A DNA stretch of 63,233 nucleotides from Marinobacter excellens HL-55. Lineage in GTDB: Bacteria > Pseudomonadota > Gammaproteobacteria > Pseudomonadales > Oleiphilaceae. How positions within the stretch are numbered: position 1 is the first letter of the stretch; every line of letters starts with the position of its first letter. Below are positions 25,300-35,568 of this stretch, in pieces. A program made the position numbers and the translations under genes. The DNA lies in the NCBI GenBank assembly GCA_001314845.1, contig LJZQ01000024.1:1-63233 (forward strand). Direction: 5' to 3'. Under the pieces are notes generated by a model. That model was not told the DNA's origin. It saw only the letters and a program-made list of their open reading frames with translations, and did not search any database.

Positions 25300-26049
25300 T
25301 CACCGGGTATAGATCGTCATCTGGGAGTCCGGATGAAATCGGATATTGTGAAGGCTGACGTTGCCCATGGGCGGGCTTTGATTACCGCTGACACGAATGT
25401 TGTCCATGCGAATTTCTTCAATTCGCTCAGGAAAGGCCAGCCTCAGCGCACCATCCTCGCGAATCGAAAACCGAGGCTCACCCTCCCGGTAATGAACCCC
25501 GGAAATCGTCAGGTCTGAATCCAGAAAGCTGAGCACTGGCACAAAGATGTTAGCGGCCAGCCGGATCCCTTCAACGGCGTCCAGCCCAGTAGCCTCAGGA
25601 TCATTCGTATCCGCTGAACTGGCATTACCCGGCATGGTTGATACGTTACCTATGCGTTCCACCAAGCCAACGCCACTTTGAGCCGAGACCGCAGACATTT
25701 CACTCTCTGACATGGGGGCAAAGCCGCTTCGTTCATAGAGTTCGCCGGCTTCGGAAGGCGCATTAGCCCCGTTGGTGTTGGTAGACGCAAGCGACACCAG
25801 AGGCTGGAATGGCAGAGCTACCATGGTCACCAGAGCAGCGGCATTCCGGTATCGGGATTGATGCTTCAAAACACGGTGCAGCTCTTTCTCGGACACCCAG
25901 CCAGAAGTAATCAGGACTTCGCCCAGGCGCTGCCCGGTATCTCGCTGCACTGAAAGCGCCTGTTCCAGCTGACCTTCAGACAGATAACCGCGATTGATCA
26001 ATAACCGGCCAAGCCGGGACTTTTCTTCAAACCCCTGACGGATTCTCAC
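25300..26049 (-). CDS. MshEN-DUF6160-like fusion protein, function unknown
   Basis: This 249-residue protein starts at the GTG at 26049, which has AGGAGG about 6 bp upstream; the frame is open to 26085 but without a better start. The N-terminal 70 residues (LGRLLINRGYLSEGQLEQAL, then GQRLGEVLITSGWVSEKELHRVL) form a MshEN/GspE-N-like repeat, as found ahead of type II secretion and pilus ATPases or binding cyclic di-GMP. A hydrophobic segment (AAALVTMVALPFQPLVSLAS) follows. The C-terminal part has a DUF6160-like motif (MSESEMSAVSAQSGVGL) and late beta strands (MGNVSLHNIRF). DUF6160 proteins are usually exported and lack the first domain. No function is known. Confidence 0.7.
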   Translation of the reverse strand: MRIRQGFEEKSRLGRLLINRGYLSEGQLEQALSVQRDTGQRLGEVLITSGWVSEKELHRVLKHQSRYRNAAALVTMVALPFQPLVSLASTNTNGANAPSEAGELYERSGFAPMSESEMSAVSAQSGVGLVERIGNVSTMPGNASSADTNDPEATGLDAVEGIRLAANIFVPVLSFLDSDLTISGVHYREGEPRFSIREDGALRLAFPERIEEIRMDNIRVSGNQSPPMGNVSLHNIRFHPDSQMTIYTR

Positions 26050-26254
26050 TAGACTCCTCCTGCGTTCACAGTGATCACCGTACAACCCGGCCCGGAATCG
26101 TTAATTACAGCTACAAGCGTAGCTCACTACCCCAAAGCATGATGTTCTGATTACACGCATTGGGGTAAGGATCTGTTAACATCTTCGATCATTTTGTTCT
26201 GGCCGGATTATCTCAGTATTCCCAACTACAACTGAAACAATGAGAGCTTCTGAA

Positions 26255-26851
26255 ATGACAAATTCCGTTAAACGCGCATTTATTGTGATGCCTGCCCTAT
26301 TTGCCATCCTTTTGACGCTCATGCTTCCTGCTGCCGTTCAGGCTAAAGAGCTTCCAAAGGTCCGTTTCGTCACTTCGGAGGGTGCTTTTGAGGTACAGCT
26401 TCGTCCGGACGTTGCCCCCCAAACCGTCGACAACTTCCTTTCCTATGTTGACGAGCACTTTTATAACAGCACGATCTTCCACCGGGTTATTCCCGGCTTC
26501 ATGGTTCAGGGCGGAGGCTTTGACACTGGGATGGCGCGCAAATCAACCAAGCCCCCTATCAAAAATGAGGCAGTTGCCAGCTTGCCCAACCTGCGCGGCA
26601 CCATCGCCATGGCTCGCACCAACGCGCCCGATTCCGCAACCTCACAATTCTTCATTAATGTTGCCAAGAATGATTTCCTGAATGCCGGCGTCAGCGGAGC
26701 GGGTTATGCTGTTTTTGGCAAGGTCACCGAGGGTATGGGTGTGGTTGACCGAATCGCCGGCGTTGAAACCGGTCGTCGGCAGGGCATGGCCGATGTACCT
26801 CTTCAGCCTGTGGTCATCGAAAGCGTTACTCTGGTTACCTCTGAAGACTGA
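26255..26851 (+). CDS. Periplasmic cyclophilin-type peptidyl-prolyl isomerase
   Basis: This 198-residue PpiA-type protein accelerates cis-trans isomerisation of prolyl bonds in periplasmic proteins. A signal peptide ends near AVQA-KE (about residue 30), then [16 protein letters not shown] and the cyclophilin core [31 protein letters not shown] and [18 protein letters not shown]. The ATG at 26255 has GAGAG 8 bp upstream; an in-frame ATG five codons earlier (26240) is possible. It is followed by mnmC after 5 bp. Confidence 0.93.
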   Translation: MTNSVKRAFIVMPALFAILLTLMLPAAVQAKELPKVRFVTSEGAFEVQLRPDVAPQTVDNFLSYVDEHFYNSTIFHRVIPGFMVQGGGFDTGMARKSTKPPIKNEAVASLPNLRGTIAMARTNAPDSATSQFFINVAKNDFLNAGVSGAGYAVFGKVTEGMGVVDRIAGVETGRRQGMADVPLQPVVIESVTLVTSED

Positions 26852-26856
26852 TCTCT

Positions 26857-28728
26857 ATGCAGCAAAGTCCACTGCCGCCGGCCACGGAGCCGGCGGAGCT
26901 GATCTGGCGCGACGGTGTTCCAGAATCTGCCACGTTCGGCGATGTCTACTTCAACAGAGAGGACGGACTGGCTGAAGTCCGGCACGTGTTTGTTGGCCCC
27001 AGCCAACTCCCGGAACGTTTTCGACAAGTGTCGGCTCAAGGGCACTTTGTCATTGCCGAGAGCGGCTTTGGTACCGGCCTCAACTTTCTGGCCGCCTGGT
27101 CAGAATGGATGACCCAGAGACCGCTTGACGACAATGCTGTTCTGCATTTCGTCTCGGTAGAGCGTTATCCCCTCACCCGCTCTGATCTCGTCACAGCTCT
27201 GTCTCACTGGCCGGAATTGCGTCAACTGGCTGACGAACTGATAGAGCTCTACCCGCCCTTGATCAAGGGCACGCACCGTCTGGTTTTGGCGGGCGGCAAG
27301 ATAAGACTGACTTTGCACTTCGGAGAAATTGCAGATGCCCTTCAGCAACTGACGTTCAAAGCCGATGCCTGGTTTCTGGACGGGTTTACACCGTCACAGA
27401 ATCCGGAGATGTGGCATCGTGATGTGATTGATCTGGTCGCCCAACACAGCAAAACGGGTACCACGCTGGCCACCTTCACGTCTTCCGGAGAGGTGCGTCG
27501 GTCGCTTACGGACAGCGGTTTCAGCCTGATGATTCTGCCGGGTTTTGGTTATAAACGAGATATGTTGGCCGGGCAGTTTTCAGCCATGCAACCGGTCAAG
27601 AGGACAGGACTTGCGGAGCCGGTTGCCATTATCGGCGCAGGCATTGCGGGCACCGCACTGGCCTGGAACCTGGCCAACCGGGGTGTGTCGGTCCTGCTGA
27701 TTGACCAGGCGCCAGAACCAGGCTCCGCAGCATCCGGCAATCCCCAGGGTGCCCTGTACGTGAAGCTTGGCGTTGAGTACAACACCCAGACCGAGCTTGC
27801 AGCCACGGCGTTGAGCTTCAGCCAGCGCTTTTACGGAGCCTGGCAATCCGATTTCTGGCACCCCACAGGCCTTTTGCAACTCGCCAGCAATCCGCAAGAG
27901 GCGGACCGCCAACGCCGGTTCTGTGAACGCAACAACTACCCCAGCGACCTGATGGTGCCGGTCGATGCGATCGAGGCAAGCCAAATTGCCGGCATTCCGA
28001 TCCGTCATCCCGGGCTATGGTTTCCCGGCTCGGGCTGGCTGGCGCCCGCGGAGGCGTGTGCGCGACTGACAACACATCCTCGGATCAAGACCCAGTTCGA
28101 CTGCCAGATCGCCAGCCTCCAGCCTTGCAATAATCAGTGGTGTATCCGCACTGATCGAGGCGAAGATCTGCATGCGCAAAGCGTAGTGATCGCCGGCGGT
28201 CACGAGGCTGCGAAACTGGTTCCATTGCCAGGTGAGCTAAAATTAAAGCCGATTAGAGGCCAGACCACTCAACTCCCAGAGCCACTGTTCAATCTGCCCC
28301 GCACGGTGATTTGCGGCTCGCGATATCTCAATCCCGGCATCAACGGAAACGCCACCACCGGTGCCACCTTTGATCTCAGAGATAACAACCCAACACCAAC
28401 GGTGGCCAGCAATCAGGAAAACCTGGAAGCGCTCAGGGAAATGTTACCTGCCACCAGCACCAGCAATGCCCCTGACGCCGACCAGCTTGAAGGCCGGGTT
28501 GCCTTCCGCTGCACAACCCATGACTATCAGCCAGTGGCTGGCCTATTGCAGGGTTCCGATGGCGCACCGGTTGACGGGCTCTATCTGATGACAGGACTTG
28601 GCAGTAAGGGGTTGGCGTGGGCCCCTTTGTTGGCGGAGTATCTGGGAGACGTCATTACCGATCAGCCTCGGTGCCTGTCCTCTCGACTGGCAAAACCGCT
28701 GGAAACGCGACGCTTGTACCGGACCTAG
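26857..28728 (+). CDS. mnmC: MnmC, bifunctional tRNA wobble-uridine modification enzyme
   Basis: This 623-residue enzyme finishes mnm5(s2)U34 in tRNAs. The C-terminal FAD domain removes the carboxymethyl group of cmnm5U, and the N-terminal domain adds the methyl group from SAM. The methyltransferase half (about 1-245) has GFGTGLNFL near residue 70 and DAWFLDGFTPSQNPEMW. The oxidase half starts at PVAIIGAGIAGTALAWNLANRG near residue 255 and ends with LYLMTGLGSKGLAWAPLLAE. Both domains are intact. It is 5 bp downstream of the cyclophilin gene. Confidence 0.95.
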   Translation: MQQSPLPPATEPAELIWRDGVPESATFGDVYFNREDGLAEVRHVFVGPSQLPERFRQVSAQGHFVIAESGFGTGLNFLAAWSEWMTQRPLDDNAVLHFVSVERYPLTRSDLVTALSHWPELRQLADELIELYPPLIKGTHRLVLAGGKIRLTLHFGEIADALQQLTFKADAWFLDGFTPSQNPEMWHRDVIDLVAQHSKTGTTLATFTSSGEVRRSLTDSGFSLMILPGFGYKRDMLAGQFSAMQPVKRTGLAEPVAIIGAGIAGTALAWNLANRGVSVLLIDQAPEPGSAASGNPQGALYVKLGVEYNTQTELAATALSFSQRFYGAWQSDFWHPTGLLQLASNPQEADRQRRFCERNNYPSDLMVPVDAIEASQIAGIPIRHPGLWFPGSGWLAPAEACARLTTHPRIKTQFDCQIASLQPCNNQWCIRTDRGEDLHAQSVVIAGGHEAAKLVPLPGELKLKPIRGQTTQLPEPLFNLPRTVICGSRYLNPGINGNATTGATFDLRDNNPTPTVASNQENLEALREMLPATSTSNAPDADQLEGRVAFRCTTHDYQPVAGLLQGSDGAPVDGLYLMTGLGSKGLAWAPLLAEYLGDVITDQPRCLSSRLAKPLETRRLYRT

Positions 28729-28834
28729 CTTACGGCAACGTAATACACTGGCCCTACAGTCAGATGCCATTCGGCCGTTAAACTTGTTGTGGCGGTCTGC
28801 GATCCAGCTTCGCAGCGATACAAGGGGTAGAGCA

Positions 28835-29467
28835 ATGTCTATTTTCGTCAGTGAACCGGGCCGGCCCGTAGGCACCCGCTTACCCGAAGCGTTCAGAAGC
28901 CGCAGGGTGGGTGACGTGACCGAACTGACGGAATCCGGCGCCATCAGCGCAGGCCACAGCGAAGCCACTGATGCGGAATTTCAACAAGCGGCCAACAGCG
29001 GGCGCCATCGGGCACTTCAGGAATACGGCGCTGCCGCCGCTAGCGAGCGGCTTGAAGATCGCATCTATTTGCCGGTGTCTGAGATCTGCTCCCCTGCCCT
29101 TTATTCCGTGCCAGCCAACGCCTCTGTGGCGGACGCACTATCCTCAATGGAAGATAATGGCATTCACCATCTGGTCATTCTGGCGGACAAGAATGTCGCG
29201 GGGCTGATCGATCTTCGCTGGCTGCTAACCTGGCTACACGAGCATGGTACGCAGGCGATGTCACAAACGCTGACCCACATCGAGCTGCCAGCGTTCCTGA
29301 CCGCGTCACCGGAAACCGATGCCCATCAGTTGGCGCGACTGATGCTCGCCCACCAGCTGAATGCAGCGCTCGTTATTGATTCCGATGGCAGGCCTTTCGG
29401 CATTGTCACGAGCACTGATTATCTCAAGCTGTACGCGAGTGCAGGAAGGCACGAAGGCACTGTTTAA
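28835..29467 (+). CDS. CBS-pair protein
   Basis: This 210-residue protein has an N-terminal 80-residue region without recognised domain (MSIFVSEPGRPVGTRLPEAF onward). A pair of CBS motifs follows (about 85-140 with VADALSSMEDNGIHHLVILA, and about 150-205 with LMLAHQLNAALVIDSDGRPFGIVT). CBS pairs usually bind adenine nucleotides and regulate a partner. The ATG at 28835 follows AGGGG by 9 bp; longer frames from 28598 run into mnmC and lack support. No enzymatic domain is fused. The partner is unknown. Confidence 0.8.
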   Translation: MSIFVSEPGRPVGTRLPEAFRSRRVGDVTELTESGAISAGHSEATDAEFQQAANSGRHRALQEYGAAAASERLEDRIYLPVSEICSPALYSVPANASVADALSSMEDNGIHHLVILADKNVAGLIDLRWLLTWLHEHGTQAMSQTLTHIELPAFLTASPETDAHQLARLMLAHQLNAALVIDSDGRPFGIVTSTDYLKLYASAGRHEGTV

Positions 29468-29489
29468 AGCCCTCGCTACCTTATCCCGA

Positions 29490-32171
29490 TCAGTCTTTGG
29501 TCAGTAGTTCACCTTCCGGGCTGAAAAGCAGAATCGCTGGCGCACCGTTTTGATCGACCAAAGCAACAATCTCATCATCACGATAGTTCAACAAACGCCG
29601 TATCCTAAGGCCGCTCATTGTGAATTGGCCGCGCCAGCTCCGGTACTCAGCATCGTCTTCACTACGATTCAATCGCCCTAGCACAGCCTGCACTGCGCCC
29701 GAAGGCGAGGCACTCGGTGCAAATTGGCCATCGGTGGCTCCACCAACAACAATGTCGCCATCGAACACCATGCCCTGGCGAAGGGTTACATTGGCGTTTT
29801 CGTCAAAGCCCCGGGCCATTAAAGCACTTCCTATTTCACCAGTGGTGCTGTAGCCGAGTGCGAATCCAGCCCGAGTGTCCAGTCCAGTGCGAACCAATTC
29901 GGTTTCGTCGTCTGTATCAACCTGCACCGAGTAACTCTTGGGTGCATCGCCAACCAGCCAAACGCTGCCGTCACCATAAAATCCGTGCTGGAGGTTTTCA
30001 GAGCTGTCCTCACCAACCTGGTACACCGTTGGTGCGCCATTGGCATTGCCACTGAAGAAGAACGGACCCGTTACTGCGGTACCGTCAATCGACATCGGAG
30101 CATGCCCGAACAGCAGCGGGTTTAACGTTTGGGCGCTGCCACCGACAACCCGATCGTTGCCTGACGAACCCACCTGTCGGGACCAGGCAAGGGTTGGCAC
30201 CAAGGTTTCGCCATCCGGGACACTGTCAATGCGAGCCAGAAAGGTGTCGATGCCACCGGCCTCCGTCTCTCCGCTCCAGACACCGTCGGTTTCACCTGCC
30301 ACGACGACGTGGCCACTGCCGGCATTGAGCCCCACCCAGCGCACACGATCATCCCCCGAGGAACCAATCCGGTGCAGGTCATCCCAGCGCAGCTCGTATT
30401 GGCCATTACTTTGCAATCGATACAAACCTGTTACGACATCGACCACGCCAGAGGCGCCCCCGGTGCCAATGCTTTCATCAGTTGAAAAAGCCACTGCCAG
30501 TTCGTACCGGCTAACCCTGACCCTGTTTTCCGTGACCCGGCGCTCAGCGACATCTAAAAATACATCGGGCTGCGCGCCAGGCGACAGGGTAGCCACCACA
30601 ATCGGATTCCCAAGGGGCGTGCCCGACTGATCGTATAGCCGAACCTGAACCTCATCGTTTTGATGGCCTGCGACAAACAAACGGCCGCCGTGGCCCACGG
30701 CGAGATCTGTTGGCACAAACCCGTCGGTCCAGGTCAAATGCTGAGACAGGCGGTTAAGGTTGACCCGCAACAGGTTGTCGCTGGCTCCCCGGGCAAACCC
30801 TTCACGCCCCGCCTGATACGCATTGTCGACGGCAAGTTGACCGAACCGGTCGTTGAGGTCATCTGGAGCGGTATAGCTGTCAGTTGCCCGAATCTCAAAG
30901 ATCAACTCATCCTGTCCCGTCGGGAACTCAAGGGTAGCGTTCGCCAGGCCGTCTTGTTCGATGAAAAACTCGGTACCCAGCCGTGCTGTTGAGCCTTGGG
31001 CCTGGGTCAGGCGGACCTCAACAGGGCCGTCACGGTCGCCGGTCAGGATAGCCCGGTAGCTGCGCACTTCACCCGTGTTTAAGGTGTCTCTGGGCCCGCC
31101 GTAGCGGGTTTCGATGGACACGACCGGCTCGTTATCCTGAATAGTCAGAGTAGAACGCACTTCGGTATCTGAATCGCCCAAGGATGCGATGCCAGTACGA
31201 ACTTCTGTCAGCACAAGCTGTACAAGCTCACTCGGCTCAGGAATCACATCATCGATCACTTCCAGTGGGATATAGCATTCCGTGATGCCGGGCTCCAAAG
31301 TAATAACGCCACGGTCATACACCCCTTGATCGTTGGTGAAATACTGGATGTACTCAAGGTTATTGCCATCCTCATCCGTTGGCAGCGGTGAAGCATTCCC
31401 GCGGGCAACAATATCGTTGCCAATAATCGCCCGGCCAAGGTTGTCGCTACTGTACTCGCAGCTCTGGTGCGGCGGTTCTTGTTCGTCATCGCAGGCGTTT
31501 TCATCAAACTCGGAACGTAATTCAAAGGCTACAGAAACCCGGGTAAAGGACGGCTGATCGAGGAGAACTTTCACATAAACGCGATTGGTTTCTGCGGTAA
31601 CGGCTTTTGAGACATTAGATGAGCCATCGTCCTCATACAGATCAATATCAAAACTGTGCTCACCTGTGGTTTCCAGACCTGGCAAGACACACCGCTCACG
31701 GGAGCTGTCTGCAATGTCCGGACTCTGGCCCTCAATAAAGGTCGGCGCTTCCAGCGACAGAACGTTGCGCTTCACCTCGACATCGAACGGCTGAAACCCG
31801 GCCATACGTCCGTCGGTTGAGACAATATCGATGTTTTCGGTTTTGCCGAGGTCTGACTCCCCTCGCCCGCCGCCAGACAATCCTGGCACTCCGCGCATGA
31901 TCACGCCCTGGCGGGCTTTGTTGCTGGTATCTTCCAGAGCCAGCCAGGACGGCGCGTTGGTCAGGGAGTAATCGAGAATACTCTCACCGCCATAGGCGCC
32001 CCAGTTGTAATAATACTCGACACCGAGATAGGCGGTTGCGGGCGGCGCGCCAAGCAAGGTTGGCTGATCGGGATCTTTCTCGGTCTTGCAGCCAGTCGCG
32101 ACCAACGCGATCAACGACAGGCCAATGAGGCGGCACGTGTAAGAAGTGCGGGAGAACAAATCGGCGCGCAT
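29490..32171 (-). CDS. Very large lipoprotein with Calx-beta-like and propeller-like repeats
   Basis: This 893-residue protein begins with a lipoprotein signal (LVATGC, lipidated Cys28), so it should be anchored in the outer membrane or at the surface. Residues about 45-140 resemble a cadherin-like putative Ig domain (SLTNAPSWLALED). About 170-430 contain acidic Calx-beta-like blocks (ITLEPGITECYIPLEVIDD, TLTIQDNEPVVSI). The second half has SBBP-like propeller repeats (RIGSSGDDRVRWVGLN, SRQVGSSGNDRVVGG, IDTFLARIDS). No transporter or enzyme motif is visible. It is a single gene 162 bp downstream of ligA and convergent with the CBS gene. Adhesion or a structural role is a guess from architecture only. 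Confidence 0.75.
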   Translation of the reverse strand: MRADLFSRTSYTCRLIGLSLIALVATGCKTEKDPDQPTLLGAPPATAYLGVEYYYNWGAYGGESILDYSLTNAPSWLALEDTSNKARQGVIMRGVPGLSGGGRGESDLGKTENIDIVSTDGRMAGFQPFDVEVKRNVLSLEAPTFIEGQSPDIADSSRERCVLPGLETTGEHSFDIDLYEDDGSSNVSKAVTAETNRVYVKVLLDQPSFTRVSVAFELRSEFDENACDDEQEPPHQSCEYSSDNLGRAIIGNDIVARGNASPLPTDEDGNNLEYIQYFTNDQGVYDRGVITLEPGITECYIPLEVIDDVIPEPSELVQLVLTEVRTGIASLGDSDTEVRSTLTIQDNEPVVSIETRYGGPRDTLNTGEVRSYRAILTGDRDGPVEVRLTQAQGSTARLGTEFFIEQDGLANATLEFPTGQDELIFEIRATDSYTAPDDLNDRFGQLAVDNAYQAGREGFARGASDNLLRVNLNRLSQHLTWTDGFVPTDLAVGHGGRLFVAGHQNDEVQVRLYDQSGTPLGNPIVVATLSPGAQPDVFLDVAERRVTENRVRVSRYELAVAFSTDESIGTGGASGVVDVVTGLYRLQSNGQYELRWDDLHRIGSSGDDRVRWVGLNAGSGHVVVAGETDGVWSGETEAGGIDTFLARIDSVPDGETLVPTLAWSRQVGSSGNDRVVGGSAQTLNPLLFGHAPMSIDGTAVTGPFFFSGNANGAPTVYQVGEDSSENLQHGFYGDGSVWLVGDAPKSYSVQVDTDDETELVRTGLDTRAGFALGYSTTGEIGSALMARGFDENANVTLRQGMVFDGDIVVGGATDGQFAPSASPSGAVQAVLGRLNRSEDDAEYRSWRGQFTMSGLRIRRLLNYRDDEIVALVDQNGAPAILLFSPEGELLTKD

Positions 32172-32333
32172 GGAAAAATCCGTTTCATGACGTTGTTGTT
32201 ATGGCGGTGCCCGGAGCAGTTTGCTCGCCCATCGGTTTACACACCGTTACAGATCAACGCCATGGTAGCCAATTTGAACTCCGCGAGATCTGCGCGAGTT
32301 CTCAGATTCGCCGGCCGAGCCGGCATCTGCCAC

Positions 32334-34394
<2,061 letters not shown>

Positions 34395-35447
34395 TTACAC
34401 CCGATGGGAACGCTGTTTACGTTCAAATTCACGGATGCGCTGCCGGCAATGTTCGATGGTCTGCGGCGTCATCACACTTCGGCGCTCGTCTTTCAGCTCA
34501 CCGCCCATATTGCGCACCACGCACTGGGCTGTTTCGAGCATGAATTCGAATGCCTGCATGGCATTGGTCGGACCGGGCAAGCTCATAAAGAAGCTGATCC
34601 CCGGCGTACTGAGGCCGGGCATGTCTTTTGGCCGGAAGGTTCCAGGCTCAACCGCGTTCGCCACACTGAACTGGACCGGTGTGGTGGTGTCCGAGCCTTC
34701 ATGACGATGATAGATGTCCAGGTCGCCATGCTCCAGACCGCAGGCTTCAAACAGCTTTTTCAGGATCGTGCCTTCAAACTGCGCTCCGCTGCGAGCAAGC
34801 ACGTTGATGACCACCACTTCACGGGCTTCGGGACGATTCGCCCCGGCCAGCGGTTGATTCTTGCCGGGTTTGGCCGCTGACCGCTTGGCGGTATCTTCTT
34901 CTACTTCCGTGGTTACAACTGGCGGCTCTCGATCTGCGACACCTGATCTAACAGGTCTGGACCCGGTCACCGGCGCGGTTTTGGGAGGTTGATTGACCAC
35001 AGGGTCCGCAGCGGGAATCGGATCCGGCTTCCGGTCGGGCTCCGGCGCCGGCTGCTCTGGTTCGGAATCAGCCACCTGTGGCTCACTCAGGTCGGACTCC
35101 TTGATACGGTTAGCCCGGTCTTCATCTATGCCGTCGTCGTCAGCGGCGCCCCAGCCGGACTCTGGGGTTACGTTATCTTCGTCGGCACTACTGAACTCTT
35201 CTGAGGTGTCAGATTTGAAGTATCCTCTTGCCTCAAGGGTGCCACGAGATATGGTGCGGGCTCCGCCGTTCGGCAATTCCGGGTTGTAATCATCATCCAG
35301 CGGGGACTGTTTCAGGTCATCTGCCCCCATCCCGGAGGAGATTGCCATGGATTCTTTCCGGGCCCGACGCATCCGCCGCACACCGTCAATTACGATGCCA
35401 AGAATAACCAGGGTACCTATGGCAATTAACCATTCCCTAAGTGACAT
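34395..35447 (-). CDS. zipA: ZipA, cell division protein
   Basis: This 350-residue protein tethers FtsZ filaments to the inner membrane at the septum. It has an N-terminal membrane anchor (WLIAIGTLVILGIVIDGV, about 5-22), a basic stretch, a long acidic and proline-rich linker (about 45-205) and a C-terminal FtsZ-binding domain (VVINVLARSGAQFEGTILKK to the end). It lies between smc and ligA, 121 bp after smc, an arrangement also known in pseudomonads. Confidence 0.92.
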   Translation of the reverse strand: MSLREWLIAIGTLVILGIVIDGVRRMRRARKESMAISSGMGADDLKQSPLDDDYNPELPNGGARTISRGTLEARGYFKSDTSEEFSSADEDNVTPESGWGAADDDGIDEDRANRIKESDLSEPQVADSEPEQPAPEPDRKPDPIPAADPVVNQPPKTAPVTGSRPVRSGVADREPPVVTTEVEEDTAKRSAAKPGKNQPLAGANRPEAREVVVINVLARSGAQFEGTILKKLFEACGLEHGDLDIYHRHEGSDTTTPVQFSVANAVEPGTFRPKDMPGLSTPGISFFMSLPGPTNAMQAFEFMLETAQCVVRNMGGELKDERRSVMTPQTIEHCRQRIREFERKQRSHRV

Positions 35448-35568
35448 AATGCTGCTGTCCTGTTTGCAGTTTGTAACGTTGCTACTCTAAGAAAAGCCCG
35501 TAATGAATACAACGCACTCCGGGCCCAAATGGCTGTATTGTCATGGTTGGCGGCTTTTTCGCCAACCC

